Below are positions 8,988 through 18,167 of a DNA stretch of 64,000 bases, one piece after another. The stretch comes from Microbacterium sp. SORGH_AS_0862. GTDB taxonomy: Bacteria > Actinomycetota > Actinomycetes > Actinomycetales > Microbacteriaceae. The notes below the pieces were generated by a model that saw nothing but the letters and a program-made list of their open reading frames with translations, searched no databases and was not told the DNA's origin. Both the position numbers and the translations under genes were made by a program. Position 1 is the stretch's first letter; each line of letters begins with the position of its first letter. The stretch is taken from assembly GCF_030818795.1 (NCBI RefSeq), contig NZ_JAUTAY010000001.1:62001-126000 (forward strand), read 5' to 3'.

Positions 8988-10248
8988 TCAGCCGCGTACC
9001 TGCCCGGAGCCGCGGACGACCCACTTCGAGCTGGTGAGCTCCCGCAGGCCCATGGGTCCACGGGCGTGGAGCTTCTGGGTGGAGATGCCCACTTCCGCGC
9101 CGAAACCGAATTCGCCGCCGTCGGTGAAGCGCGTGGATGCGTTCGCCATCACCACCGCGGAATCCACTTCTGCGAGGAAGCGCTCGGCGCTGGTCTCGTC
9201 GTCCGTGATGATCGACTCGGTATGGTGCGTCGAGTAGCGCCGGATGTGGTCGAGCGCGCCATCCAGATCGTCGACCACGCGCATCGCGATGTCGAGACTC
9301 AGATACTCCGCCCGCCAGTCCTGTTCGTCGGCGGCGACCACGCCGGTCGCGAGCTGCGCCACCGTCTCGTCGCCGTGCACCGTCACGCCGGCCGCCTGCA
9401 GGGCGGCCACCACCGGACCGACGACCCGCTCGGCGGCCGCGCGGTGCACCAGGACCGTCTCGGCCGCATTGCAGACACTGGGACGCTGCGCCTTCGCGTT
9501 CACCACGATCGATTCAGCCCGCTCCAGCGGCGCAGTCTCGTCGAGGTACACGTGCACGACGCCGGCACCTGTCTCGATGACGGGCACCGTGGACTCGGTG
9601 ACGACGGTCTCGATGAGCTGCGCGCTGCCCCGGGGCACGAGCACATCGACGACTCCACGGGCATGCATGAGTTCGGTGGCGCCGGCGCGGCCGAAGGCAT
9701 CGAGCGTCTGGATCGCCTCCGGATCGATACCCTCGTCCGCCAGTGCGCCGCGCATCGCCTGCACGAGCGCCGCATTGCTGAGTTCGGCGGCGGTCCCGCC
9801 GCGCAGCACGACGGCGTTGCCGGAGCGCAGCGCGAGCGCAGCGATATCGACGGTGACGTTGGGGCGCGCTTCGTAGATGGAGCCGACCACGCCGAACGGC
9901 ACGGAGATCTTCTGAAGGTTCAGCCCGTTGTCGAGGGTCTTCTCCTCGAGCATGCGCCCCACCGGGTCCGGCAGCTGCGCGACCTCGCGCACCGCCTCCG
10001 CCCAGAGCGTGCACGCGTGCGGCGTCGAGGGTCAGCCGGTCCAACAGCGCGTCGGAGAGCCCCTGCTCGCGCCCGCGATCGAGGTCCTCGCCGTTGGCTG
10101 TGACGATCTCGACCGTCGCAGCCTCCAGCGCATCCGCGATGCGATCGAGGAGGCGGCTCTTCTGCGGGTCCGAGAGCCGTGCGATCTCGCGCGAGGCGGT
10201 CTTCGCGAGCAGCATCCGCTCGCCTGCGGTGACGGTCGTCAGACTCAT
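8988..10248 (-). pseudogene. proA: Glutamate-5-semialdehyde dehydrogenase (gamma-glutamyl phosphate reductase), broken by one extra base
   Basis: ProA reduces gamma-glutamyl phosphate to glutamate-5-semialdehyde in proline synthesis. The N-terminal 80 or so residues (TAGERMLLAKTASREIARLS to AARVHAL) are in one frame; the rest (EVAQLPDPVGR, LQKISVPFGVVGSIYEARPNVT, RPSVCNAAETVLVH with the catalytic Cys, and HARGPMGLREL) is in another. Removing one C from the CCC at 10001-10003 gives HALAEAVREVAQ and restores one frame of about 419 codons. Everything else looks intact and conserved. proB lies just upstream. This is either a sequencing error or a recent mutation causing proline need; I favour error because three other genes here show the same kind of lesion. 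Confidence 0.9.
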
Positions 10249-10254
10249 CCGCTC

Positions 10255-10260
10255 AGTTTA
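10255..10260 (-). promoter_or_regulatory. Leaderless-type -10 hexamer TAAACT for proA
   Basis: TAAACT is followed by six bases and then the proA ATG, so transcription would start at or next to the A of the start codon. The hexamer shares its TAA with the proB stop codon. No Shine-Dalgarno sequence is needed. Confidence 0.55.
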
Positions 10261-11085
10261 GCGACGCGTCAGGACCGGTCCGGTCAACGGATGCTCCACC
10301 GGATGCGGGTTCGGTGCGAACCACGTGCCCACCTCGTCGCCGCCGAGAGCGGAATCCACGAGGTCGATGCTCGTCACCAGAACGGCCACACCCGCGGCCG
10401 CGGCGAGCCGCGCCGCCGAGACCTTCGTCGCCGCTCCCCCGGTGCCGACGCTGTTGACGACGACGGAGCCGAACTCGTACCCCGCGAGATCGTCGCCATA
10501 GGGCACCTCGGCGATCGGTCGCGCTCCGGGCTCGTCCGGCGGCCGCGTGTACAGGCAGGCGATGTCGCTGAGCAGCACGAGTGCGTCGGCGCTGATGAGC
10601 TGGGCGACCAGTGCGGCGAGGCGGTCGTTGTCGCCGAAGCGGATCTCGTGAGTGGCGACCGTGTCGTTCTCGTTCACGATCGGCAGGATGCGCAGTCCGA
10701 GAAGGCGCTCCATGGCCCGACGGGCGTTGGAGCGGTGGGTCGGATTCTCGAGGTCGCCCGCTGTCAGAAGCACCTGTCCCGCGACCACGGCGAAGGGGCG
10801 CAGAGCCTCCTGGTAGCGATAGACGAGGATGTTCTGGCCCACCGCTGCTGCGGCCTGCTGCGTCGCGAGGTCGGACGGCCGGGCGTCGAGAGCGAGGAAG
10901 GGCATACCGGTCGCGATCGCGCCCGACGAGACCAGGACGACCTCCGTGCCGCGGCCGTGAGCGGCGGCGAGAGCCTCCACGAGTGGCTGGATGTTCGCCG
11001 CATTTTCACCGCTGATCGATGACGAGCCCACCTTGACGACGAGGCGCCTTGCCGCGGGCAGATCGGCGCGCGAACTCACGCTCAC
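10258..11085 (-). CDS. proB: Glutamate 5-kinase, short form without PUA domain
   Basis: ProB phosphorylates glutamate to gamma-glutamyl phosphate, the first step of proline synthesis, and hands it to ProA. The amino-acid-kinase fold fills the protein: [12 protein letters not shown] at the start, [35 protein letters not shown] (substrate site) and [13 protein letters not shown] (ATP site). It ends at ~275 residues, so the C-terminal PUA domain of the E. coli-type enzyme (about 367 residues) is absent. GTG 11085 is chosen because it overlaps the obgE stop as GTGA; GTG 11079 is an alternative. proA follows 9 bases after its stop. Confidence 0.93.
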   Translation of the reverse strand: MSVSSRADLPAARRLVVKVGSSSISGENAANIQPLVEALAAAHGRGTEVVLVSSGAIATGMPFLALDARPSDLATQQAAAAVGQNILVYRYQEALRPFAVVAGQVLLTAGDLENPTHRSNARRAMERLLGLRILPIVNENDTVATHEIRFGDNDRLAALVAQLISADALVLLSDIACLYTRPPDEPGARPIAEVPYGDDLAGYEFGSVVVNSVGTGGAATKVSAARLAAAAGVAVLVTSIDLVDSALGGDEVGTWFAPNPHPVEHPLTGPVLTRR

Positions 11086-12572
11086 TCGTCGCCCTCGCGG
11101 ATGCGCTCCGCCTCCAGCTCGGCGCGTGCCGCGGCCTTGGCGTCCATACGCTCGTGGTACCGCTCGCGGCGCTGGTTGGTCGTGCGGCGCCCGTCGAGAT
11201 TGAAGCGCGGATCGGTGCCGCGAGGAGCCGTCATGAGCTCCGCAGCCGACGACAGAGACGGATGCCAGTCGAACACGACGCTGTCGCCCTCGCCGATGAC
11301 GACGGTGGCGCCCGGTGTCGCTCCGGCACGGAACAGCTCGTCTTCCACCCCGAGCTTGTCGAGGCGGTCGGCGAGGAAGCCGACGGCCTCCTCGTTCTGG
11401 AAGTCCGTCTGCTGCACCCACCGCACCGGCTTCTCGCCGAGAACGCGATACACCGGGCCGTACGTACCGCCCTCGACCCGCACCGAGAACTCCTTCTCGG
11501 AGCCCTTGGGCCGGATGATGATGCGTTCGGGCGCGGGCTCAGCCGCAACCTCGGCACGGTGCTTCTCGACGATCTCGCCGAGCGCGAAGGTCAGCTCGCG
11601 CAGCCCCGCACGGCTCACCGTGGAGATCTCGAACACCCGGTAGCCGCGAGCCTCGAGATCGGGGCGGACGAGGTCAGCGAGATCACGCGCCTCGGGCACG
11701 TCGATCTTGTTGAGCGCGACGACCTGCGGGCGCTCCAGCAGCGGAACCTGACCCTCGGGGACCTCGTAGGCGGCGAGCTCGGCGAGGATGACGTCGAGAT
11801 CGGACAGCGGGTCGCGACCGGGCTCCAGCGTGGCGCAGTCGAGCACGTGGACCAGCGCGGTGCAGCGTTCGACGTGACGCAGGAATTCGAGTCCGAGCCC
11901 GCGACCGTCGCTCGCGCCCTCGATGAGCCCGGGCACATCGGCGACGGTGAAGCGAACGTCGCCGGCCTGCACGACACCGAGGTTCGGATGCAGCGTGGTG
12001 AACGGATAGTCGGCGATCTTCGGTCGCGCGGCGGACACCGCGGCGATCAGGCTCGACTTGCCGGCAGAGGGGTAGCCCACCAGCGCGACGTCCGCGACGG
12101 TCTTCAGCTCGAGACGGACGTCGCCTTCCCACCCCGGGGTGCCCAGCAACGCGAAGCCGGGAGCCTTGCGCTTGGTGGTCGCGAGCGCCGCGTTGCCGAG
12201 CCCCCCGCGTCCGCCGGGCGCCACGACGAATCGGATCCCGGGCTCGACCATGTCGGCCAGGACCGTGCCGTCCTCGTCCTTCACGACGGTGCCGACCGGC
12301 ACGGGCAGCTCGATGGGCTCGCCCGTCGCACCGGAGCGGTTGTCGCCCATGCCGAAGCCGCCGTTCTCGGCGGTGCGGTGCGGCGAGTGGTGATACGACA
12401 GGAGCGTGGTCACCTGCGGGTCCGCGACGAGGATGATGTCTCCCCCGTTGCCCCCGTTGCCGCCGTCGGGGCCGGCGAGCGGCTTGAACTTCTCACGGCG
12501 CACCGACACGCAGCCGTTGCCGCCCTTGCCTGCGCGCAGGTGAAGCGTCACTCGATCGACGAACGTGACCAT
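11082..12572 (-). CDS. obgE: Obg family GTPase
   Basis: A 496-residue essential GTPase involved in large-subunit assembly and stress control. Domains in order: glycine-rich Obg domain (~1-160, [36 protein letters not shown]), G domain (~160-340, with G1 [10 protein letters not shown], switch [13 protein letters not shown]3 DVPGLIEGA and G4 NKID) and the C-terminal OCT domain of Gram-positive Obg ([30 protein letters not shown]). ATG 12572 follows AGGAGGG at good spacing; the open frame upstream is not coding. It lies after rplU-rpmA, the common bacterial order, with a terminator between, and its stop overlaps the proB start. Confidence 0.97.
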   Translation of the reverse strand: MVTFVDRVTLHLRAGKGGNGCVSVRREKFKPLAGPDGGNGGNGGDIILVADPQVTTLLSYHHSPHRTAENGGFGMGDNRSGATGEPIELPVPVGTVVKDEDGTVLADMVEPGIRFVVAPGGRGGLGNAALATTKRKAPGFALLGTPGWEGDVRLELKTVADVALVGYPSAGKSSLIAAVSAARPKIADYPFTTLHPNLGVVQAGDVRFTVADVPGLIEGASDGRGLGLEFLRHVERCTALVHVLDCATLEPGRDPLSDLDVILAELAAYEVPEGQVPLLERPQVVALNKIDVPEARDLADLVRPDLEARGYRVFEISTVSRAGLRELTFALGEIVEKHRAEVAAEPAPERIIIRPKGSEKEFSVRVEGGTYGPVYRVLGEKPVRWVQQTDFQNEEAVGFLADRLDKLGVEDELFRAGATPGATVVIGEGDSVVFDWHPSLSSAAELMTAPRGTDPRFNLDGRRTTNQRRERYHERMDAKAAARAELEAERIREGDE

Positions 12573-12596
12573 GTGTGCGCCCTCCTGGATATGAAG

Positions 12597-12624
12597 CGAG
12601 GGGCGGGCCGAAGCCCGCCCCTCG
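12597..12624 (-). terminator. Hairpin between rpmA and obgE
   Basis: CGAGGGGCGGGC and GCCCGCCCCTCG form a 12-base perfect stem around a four-base loop, 25 bases after the rpmA stop and 25 before the obgE start. No T tract is visible, so partial read-through into obgE is possible. Confidence 0.65.
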
Positions 12625-12648
12625 CCGACGTCTGCGTGTGACGGCGGA

Positions 12649-12906
12649 TTACTCCGCGGCGCCCACGATGTTGACGACCTTGCGGCCGCCCTTGGTGCCG
12701 AACTGCACGGCGCCGGCCGACAGTGCGAACAGCGTGTCGTCGCCACCGCGGCCGACATTGGCGCCGGGGTGGAAGTGCGTGCCGCGCTGGCGGACGATGA
12801 TCTCGCCCGCGTTGACGACCTGGCCGCCGAAGCGCTTCACGCCGAGGCGCTGTGCGTTCGAGTCACGACCGTTACGAGTCGAGCTCGCGCCCTTTTTGTG
12901 TGCCAT
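12649..12906 (-). CDS. rpmA: 50S ribosomal protein L27
   Basis: An 85-residue L27. The N-terminus [20 protein letters not shown] places flexible residues near the peptidyl-transferase centre, followed by [22 protein letters not shown] and [16 protein letters not shown], all family hallmarks. It follows rplU by 20 bases on the same strand. There is no N-terminal Firmicute-type extension needing cleavage. Confidence 0.99.
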   Translation of the reverse strand: MAHKKGASSTRNGRDSNAQRLGVKRFGGQVVNAGEIIVRQRGTHFHPGANVGRGGDDTLFALSAGAVQFGTKGGRKVVNIVGAAE

Positions 12907-12926
12907 TTCTTCGCCTCTTCCTGGAC

Positions 12927-13235
12927 TTACTTGATGCCGGTGACCTTGACGCGCGTGAGGTCCTGACGGTGGCCCTGGCGCTTCTTGTAACCGGTCTTGT
13001 TCTTGAACTTCTGGATCACGATCTTCGGGCCGCGCTCCTCACCGAGGACCTCGGCGGTGACCGTCACCTTGGCGAGCTTCGCCGCGTCGGTCGTGACCGC
13101 GTCGCCGTCGACGAGCAGGACGGCCGGCAGCTCGAGGGTCTCGCCGATCTTCGCCTGCTGGCGGTCGAGGACGACGATCGTGCCGACCTCGACCTTTTCC
13201 TGCCGGCCGCCGGCGCGCACAACTGCGTAAACCAC
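12927..13235 (-). CDS. rplU: 50S ribosomal protein L21
   Basis: A 102-residue L21 starting at GTG 13235 ([18 protein letters not shown]); the longer open frame upstream runs into rne antisense and is not coding. [20 protein letters not shown] and the C-terminal [21 protein letters not shown] are typical and bind 23S rRNA. First gene of the rplU-rpmA operon. The 13236-13380 leader contains a small GC stem (CTCCGCCCCTGGCGGAG) whose role is unknown. Confidence 0.98.
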   Translation of the reverse strand: MVYAVVRAGGRQEKVEVGTIVVLDRQQAKIGETLELPAVLLVDGDAVTTDAAKLAKVTVTAEVLGEERGPKIVIQKFKNKTGYKKRQGHRQDLTRVKVTGIK

Positions 13236-13454
13236 TTCACACCTGTTTCGTCTTGGGAGCGCTCGGCTCCGATTGTCTGGAGGGACTCCGCCAGGGGCGG
13301 AGAAGTCCGGTGATGCATCGACTCGCACATCGTCAAGCCGGGTGCCCAGCGATAGGGCGACGCACCAAAGGAAGAGTTTACCCGATCGAGGGCCGAGGTG
13401 GCAAAAGGAGCCGGAGCGCGTGTCGCGCGCGCCCGCACGTGTTCTGCGGCACCC

Positions 13455-13460
13455 TACGAT
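13455..13460 (+). promoter_or_regulatory. Leaderless-type -10 hexamer TACGAT for the DUF4031 gene
   Basis: TACGAT ends six bases before ATG 13467, and no ribosome-binding site precedes the start. Confidence 0.55.
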
Positions 13461-13466
13461 CATCGG

Positions 13467-13739
13467 ATGGCGATCCTCATCGACGACCCTCGTTGGCCCG
13501 CACACGGTCGCCTGTGGTCGCACCTGATCAGCGACACCGACCTCGATGAGCTCCACGCGTTCGCCGCTGCCAACGGCATCCCTCGGCGCGGCTTCGACCT
13601 CGACCATTACGACGTGCCCGACGACGCGCATGAGCGCCTCGTGTCCGCGGGGGCGCACGCCGTCGACGGGCACACGCTCGTTCGAGCGTTGATCGCCTCG
13701 GGGCTGCGCGTCACCGTCCGCGAACGACGCGGACGGTGA
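13467..13739 (+). CDS. DUF4031 domain protein
   Basis: A 90-residue protein matching the small DUF4031 family: [20 protein letters not shown] at the start, then a helix ([13 protein letters not shown]) and [13 protein letters not shown]. The many Trp, His and Asp residues suggest a compact soluble fold, but no reaction is known. ATG 13467 is chosen over upstream starts because of the family start and the leaderless promoter. It converges on rne with only 8 bases between stops, and its last codons form half of a terminator hairpin. Confidence 0.85.
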   Translation: MAILIDDPRWPAHGRLWSHLISDTDLDELHAFAAANGIPRRGFDLDHYDVPDDAHERLVSAGAHAVDGHTLVRALIASGLRVTVRERRGR

Positions 13740-13742
13740 CGC
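13708..13742. terminator. Bidirectional hairpin between DUF4031 and rne
   Basis: A perfect 15-base stem, GCGTCACCGTCCGCG with CGCGGACGGTGACGC, around AACGA. It overlaps the 3' end of the DUF4031 gene and directly follows the rne stop, so it can end both convergent transcripts. Confidence 0.7.
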
Positions 13743-13747
13743 CGGGC

Positions 13748-16183
13748 TCACTCCCCGTCGGGAACGTGGACGACCGGCGTGCCGGTCAGCGCCGCCGTCG
13801 TCACGCGACGACGTCCGCGCCCCTGTCCCGGGGCCTTCGGCTCGGGTAGCGCGTCCAGGACGGAATCGAGCAGCAGCTCCTTCTCCGACTTGGGCTTCGC
13901 CTCGTGGCGCGGCTTCTTGCGCTTGGCGCGAGGACGCTCCTCCACCTGCTCGACGACCTCGACCGTTGCGACCGAGACCTCGACGTCCGAGACGATCGCG
14001 TCCTCGGAACCGGGGTGGATCGTGGATGCGGCGATCTGAGCCAGCGCCGACTTCACGCCTGCGGTGATGACGTGCGCCTGGCCCGCCGGGGCCTGCGGCG
14101 GCGTGTTCTGCCGCGAGCGTCGTCCGTTGCCGTTGTTGCCGGCGCCGTTGGCATTCCCGTTCCCGTTCCCGTTGCCCGCACCTCCGCGGTGCTTCACGAC
14201 GGGGTCGTGGTGGACGATGACGCCGCGCCCGGCGCAGACTTCGCAGGCCTCGCTGAAGGTCTCGAGCAGACCGAGACCCAGCTTCTTGCGGGTCATCTGC
14301 ACGAGCCCGAGAGAGGTGACCTCGGCGACCTGGTGCTTCGTGCGGTCGCGACTCAGACACTCGATGAGACGGCGCAGCACGAGGTCGCGGTTGGACTCCA
14401 GCACCATGTCGATGAAGTCGACGACGATGATGCCGCCGATGTCGCGCAAGCGCAGCTGGCGGACGATCTCCTCCGCGGCCTCGAGGTTGTTCTTGGTGAC
14501 TGTCTCCTCGAGGTTTCCGCCGGAGCCGACGAACTTACCGGTGTTGACGTCGACGACCGTCATGGCCTCGGTGCGGTCGATCACGAGCGAACCGCCCGAG
14601 GGCAGCCAGACCTTGCGGTCGAGCGCCTTCTCGATCTGCTCCGTGACGCGGAAGTCGTCGAACGGGTCTCCCCCGCCCTCGTACCGCTCGACGCGCTCCA
14701 GGAGGTCGGGGGCGACGGCCTCGAGGTAACCCTCGATGGTGTGCTGCGCCTCCTCGCCCTGGATGAGCATCTTCGTGAAGTCCTCGTTGAACACGTCGCG
14801 GACGATCTTCACGAGCAGGTCGGGCTCGGAGTGCAGCAGCGCGGGCGCTTGCACGGACTCGTTCTGACGGCTGATGTGCTCCCACTGCGCGGTGAGGCGC
14901 TGCACGTCGCGCGTCAGCTGCTCTTCGGTCGCTCCTTCGGCCGCGGTGCGGACGATGACACCGGCCGACTCCGGCAGGACTTCCTTGAGGATGCGCTTCA
15001 GGCGCGCGCGCTCGGTGTCGGGCAGCTTGCGGGAGATCCCGTTCATCGCACCTCCGGGGACATACACGAGGTACCGGCCCGGAAGCGAGATCTGGCTCGT
15101 GAGGCGAGCGCCCTTGTGCCCGACGGGGTCCTTCGTGACCTGCACGAGGACCTTGTCGCCGCTCTTGAGCGCCAGCTCGATGCGTCGCGGCTGGTTGCCG
15201 GTCTCCACCGCATCCCAGTCGACCTCGCCCGAGTAGAGCACGGCGTTGCGCCCGCGACCGATGTCGACGAAGGCGGCTTCCATGCTCGGAAGCACGTTCT
15301 GCACGCGACCGAGGTACACGTTGCCGATGAGCGACGCGTCCTGGTTGCGGGCCACGTAGTGCTCGACGAGCACGTTGTCCTCGAGCACGGCGATCTGGAT
15401 GCGGCCGTTCTTCGAGCGGACGACCATCACGCGGTCGACGGCCTCGCGGCGCGCGAGGAACTCCGCCTCCGTGACCACGGGGCGGCGGCGTCCGGCATCA
15501 CGACCGTCGCGGCGGCGCTGCTTCTTGGCCTCGAGACGGGTCGAGCCCTTGATGCGCTGAGGCTCGGTGATGACCTCCACGGCCCGCTGACGCGGTGCGC
15601 GGGCGGATTCCCCGCTGTCGCCACCGTCGCGCTCGGAGCCACGTCGGCGACCGCGACGACGGGTCGATGAGGACGGTGCGTCCTCGTCCTCCGGTTCGGG
15701 AAGGGCGGGCAGTGCCACGATCTCGGGAGCGTAGAAATGCAGCTGGGTGGAAACGGCCGACACGAAGACCTCGGGAAGGAGTCCGAGCGAGACCGCCGTG
15801 ACGGGGCCGGGCTTCTGCTCGGGCTCCTCGGGCTTCTGTTCGGCGATCGCGGCGGGCTCCTCGACAGCGGCGACCTCATCGGATGCGGGCTCCGCCGCAG
15901 TCGGGTCATCCGTCGCCGACTCGACGGGCGTCTCGTCAGCGGACGGGGCCTCGTCAGCGGATGTCTCCGGCACCTCGGCGGCCTGTTCGACCACGGGCTC
16001 GGCCACAGCGTCGGCGTCGGCGTCATGCACCGGCGTAGGGTCTTCGGGCACGTCGGCTGTCTGCGAGACATCGCCGAGCGCGGGCTCCTCTGCCGCGGGT
16101 GCGGACTCGTCCACGGGGAACGTCAGCTGCTCGTCGCCCTGCTCATTGCGATCATCGGACTGGTTTGCGTCATCGGCCTTCAC
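13748..16183 (-). CDS. rne: Ribonuclease E/G family endoribonuclease
   Basis: An 811-residue actinobacterial RNase E. GTG 16183 is chosen because AGGAG lies upstream (start [11 protein letters not shown]). Residues 1-~240 are an acidic, Ala/Glu/Pro-rich, likely disordered region; ~240-290 is Arg-rich. The catalytic core follows: S1 domain ([20 protein letters not shown]), the DNase-like site with [11 protein letters not shown] and [11 protein letters not shown] supplying the metal-binding Asp residues, and the Zn-link CEVCAGRG. A low-complexity Gly-Asn run and a basic C-terminus end the protein. It cleaves single-stranded RNA in mRNA decay and rRNA processing. Confidence 0.96.
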   Translation of the reverse strand: MKADDANQSDDRNEQGDEQLTFPVDESAPAAEEPALGDVSQTADVPEDPTPVHDADADAVAEPVVEQAAEVPETSADEAPSADETPVESATDDPTAAEPASDEVAAVEEPAAIAEQKPEEPEQKPGPVTAVSLGLLPEVFVSAVSTQLHFYAPEIVALPALPEPEDEDAPSSSTRRRGRRRGSERDGGDSGESARAPRQRAVEVITEPQRIKGSTRLEAKKQRRRDGRDAGRRRPVVTEAEFLARREAVDRVMVVRSKNGRIQIAVLEDNVLVEHYVARNQDASLIGNVYLGRVQNVLPSMEAAFVDIGRGRNAVLYSGEVDWDAVETGNQPRRIELALKSGDKVLVQVTKDPVGHKGARLTSQISLPGRYLVYVPGGAMNGISRKLPDTERARLKRILKEVLPESAGVIVRTAAEGATEEQLTRDVQRLTAQWEHISRQNESVQAPALLHSEPDLLVKIVRDVFNEDFTKMLIQGEEAQHTIEGYLEAVAPDLLERVERYEGGGDPFDDFRVTEQIEKALDRKVWLPSGGSLVIDRTEAMTVVDVNTGKFVGSGGNLEETVTKNNLEAAEEIVRQLRLRDIGGIIVVDFIDMVLESNRDLVLRRLIECLSRDRTKHQVAEVTSLGLVQMTRKKLGLGLLETFSEACEVCAGRGVIVHHDPVVKHRGGAGNGNGNGNANGAGNNGNGRRSRQNTPPQAPAGQAHVITAGVKSALAQIAASTIHPGSEDAIVSDVEVSVATVEVVEQVEERPRAKRKKPRHEAKPKSEKELLLDSVLDALPEPKAPGQGRGRRRVTTAALTGTPVVHVPDGE

Positions 16184-16451
16184 CGGCGTACTCCTCACCG
16201 GGGCGACACCGCGCGTCGCCCGGCAAAATCTCGTGCGGCGCCGCACCAGCGGTGCCGTCGGCTCATTCGGTCTGCAGCCGGCACACGGCACGGGCTGCGC
16301 GGGCGGTCATTGCCCGAAGTCTGCGTCGATGACCCGCGCAGCGCGGCCGCGCAGAGCATCGACAGCCATTATCGCACTTCCGGCGCCGATCTGCGTCAGG
16401 CGCGATGCCCGGCCCGTCGTCACCCTCAGCGCGTGCATGAGAACGCGGTGC

Positions 16452-16457
16452 CATAAT
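16452..16457 (+). promoter_or_regulatory. Leaderless-type -10 hexamer CATAAT for the VKOR-like gene
   Basis: CATAAT is separated by exactly six bases from ATG 16464; no Shine-Dalgarno sequence is present. Confidence 0.6.
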
Positions 16458-16463
16458 CCGAAC

Positions 16464-17066
16464 ATGTCCGACTCCCAGGCACCCGCACGCCCGATCGCTC
16501 TGGCCGTCTGGCTCATCATCGCCGGAGTCGTCGGCTGGATCGCAGCGTTCTCGCTCACGATCGAGCGCTTCCACCTTCTCGCCGACCCGAACGCCACGGC
16601 ATCCTGCGATTTCAGCGTCCTCGTCCAGTGCACAGCCAACCTGCAGTCGTGGCAGGGCAGCGTGTTCGGATTCCCCAACCCGATTCTGGGCCTGACCGGC
16701 TGGGTCGCGCCCGTCGTGGTCGGCGCGGCCCTTCTCGCGGGCGCACGCTTCAACCGCTGGTTCTGGCTGACGTTCTGGGCCGGCATGGCCTTCGCTTTCG
16801 CCTTCGTGTGCTGGCTGATCGCGCAGAGCATCTTCTCCCTCGGAACCCTGTGCCCGTGGTGCATGGTCACCTGGTCCGTGACGATCCCCTCCTTCTTCGC
16901 GGTGACGCTGCACGTGCTGCGCAACGGCTCCGTCCCCGTCAGCGCGCGGGTTCGTGACGTCGCCGGGTCCCTCGCGGCCTGGGTACCGCTGATGGCGGTC
17001 GTCGCATTCGCGGTCATCGCGGTGCTGGCGGAAACCCGGTTGCACGTGCTCGCGACGCTTGTCTGA
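16464..17066 (+). CDS. Vitamin K epoxide reductase-family membrane protein
   Basis: A 200-residue protein with about five membrane helices. The family regenerates disulfide-forming capacity for exported proteins by passing electrons from a DsbA-like partner to quinone. The active CxxC is in LGTLCPWCMVTWS near residue 130. An earlier Cys pair, in CDFSVLVQCTANLQSW near 46-54, matches the loop cysteines of bacterial VKOR. GFPNPILGLTGW is also typical. Its translation start is set by a leaderless promoter. No partner thioredoxin-like gene is adjacent. It is divergent from rne. Confidence 0.93.
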   Translation: MSDSQAPARPIALAVWLIIAGVVGWIAAFSLTIERFHLLADPNATASCDFSVLVQCTANLQSWQGSVFGFPNPILGLTGWVAPVVVGAALLAGARFNRWFWLTFWAGMAFAFAFVCWLIAQSIFSLGTLCPWCMVTWSVTIPSFFAVTLHVLRNGSVPVSARVRDVAGSLAAWVPLMAVVAFAVIAVLAETRLHVLATLV

Positions 17067-17144
17067 TCGGAACGCTGTCCACAAGGGTTCCCGACGAACT
17101 TCTCCGGATCGCTAGGGTGATGGCGAGTCAGGGGAGGGAACTCG

Positions 17145-17543
17145 ATGTCACTGGAAGCAGACAGCCTGGCCGCACTCGAAGCGGCGCGGATGCGAGTGAT
17201 CGCACAGACTGAAAGGGCGCGCACCGCGGCCCACGATGCGGCCCGCATGGCCGACGACGTCCGTGACGCGCGGGCGAGCATCAACTCCGTCGGGCGCGAG
17301 GTCACCGTCACGGCCCGCGCCGGTGGGGCCGTCGAACAGATCGACATCGCAGCCGCAGCGTTCGACCTGGACGCCAGAACGCTGTCACGACTCGTGACCG
17401 ACACCGTACGCGAGGCGCAGCGCGCCGCCGCCGACGCCGCCCTGGCGCGCATGGCGGACTCGCTGGGGGCGGACTCCCCCCTCCTCGCACAGACGCGCGA
17501 GCAGGTGCAGGCTCAGTTCGGCGCCGGCACGGATCTGCGGTGA
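17145..17543 (+). CDS. YbaB/EbfC-like protein at a WXG100 locus
   Basis: A 132-residue protein with an N-terminal helix (~1-50), a short beta region (GREVTVTARAGGAVEQIDIAAAAF, ~50-75) and C-terminal helices, the layout of the YbaB/EbfC nucleoid-protein superfamily. Such proteins recur beside WXG100 genes; mycobacterial EspL is a comparable case as I recall. GGGAGGGAACTCG before the ATG is a strong ribosome site. It is the first gene of a five-gene + strand set with four tightly spaced members. A chaperone-like or regulatory role is inferred from position. Confidence 0.7.
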   Translation: MSLEADSLAALEAARMRVIAQTERARTAAHDAARMADDVRDARASINSVGREVTVTARAGGAVEQIDIAAAAFDLDARTLSRLVTDTVREAQRAAADAALARMADSLGADSPLLAQTREQVQAQFGAGTDLR

Positions 17544-17547
17544 CACG

Positions 17548-17847
17548 ATGCTGGATCAGCTGACCGTCACCCCCATCCGCCTCGCGGACGCGGCCACCAA
17601 CATCCGGACCGCGGCCCAGGCGATCGACGACATCCTGGAACGGCTCGATGACGAGGCGAAGACGCTTCGCGCCGAATGGTCAGGCGAGGCGCAGATCGCC
17701 TTCGACGCGTCGCGCCTGCGTTTCTCTGACGCACTCGAGAGCCGAACGGAGGCGGTGCGCAAGATCTGCGCCGCGCTCTCGGCGCTCGCAGACGGCTACT
17801 CGCAGATCGACCTCGAGAGCGCGCGGGCGCTGGGAGCGACATCGTGA
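17548..17847 (+). CDS. WXG100-family (ESAT-6-like) protein
   Basis: A 99-residue all-helical protein with the central turn motif WSG (TLRAEWSGEAQIAFDASR, around residue 46), the hallmark of WXG100 substrates that fold as helical hairpins and leave through type VII secretion. The preceding helix LADAATNIRTAAQAIDDILERLD and the following FSDALESRTEAVRKICAALS fit that fold. It starts four bases after the YbaB-like gene and overlaps the next gene by four bases. The C-terminal YSQIDLESARA resembles the YxxxD/E export signal. No secretion ATPase gene is in this window. Confidence 0.85.
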   Translation: MLDQLTVTPIRLADAATNIRTAAQAIDDILERLDDEAKTLRAEWSGEAQIAFDASRLRFSDALESRTEAVRKICAALSALADGYSQIDLESARALGATS

Positions 17848-18167
17848 GCGGGGCGGCGAACCAGCGCATCGTCCTCGACGGCGAGATCCTCAAGTCGCAG
17901 GTGACCACCCTTCGCGAGGCATCGAGCACGTTCTCCACGGTGTCCGGCGCGGTCGACGCGCCGCTGTCCGGCGACGCGTTCGGCCTGCTGAGCCAGGGCA
18001 TCCTCGTGCCCGCCGTGCAGGCGCTCGCCGGCCGTTCCCGCGAGCTGCTGAACAGCGCTCGGGAACTCACCGACAAGATGGCCGACGGCGCTGAGACGGC
18101 ACTGAAGGCCTTCTCAGCGCTCGAGGAGGACGCCGTCGACGCATTCAACAAGGGAGACGAGTCGTGA
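17844..18167 (+). CDS. Small helical protein of the WXG100 locus
   Basis: A 107-residue protein starting at GTG 17844, overlapping the WXG100 gene by four bases. It is predicted mostly helical, with VTTLREASSTFSTVSGAV, a Gly/Leu-rich centre (SGDAFGLLSQGILVPAVQALAGRS) and a C-terminal helix ending FSALEEDAVDAFNKGDES. It lacks a clear WxG motif but its size, position and helix pattern suggest a partner for the neighbouring WXG100 protein. Function otherwise unknown. Its stop overlaps the start of the large effector-like gene. Confidence 0.7.
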   Translation: MSGAANQRIVLDGEILKSQVTTLREASSTFSTVSGAVDAPLSGDAFGLLSQGILVPAVQALAGRSRELLNSARELTDKMADGAETALKAFSALEEDAVDAFNKGDES

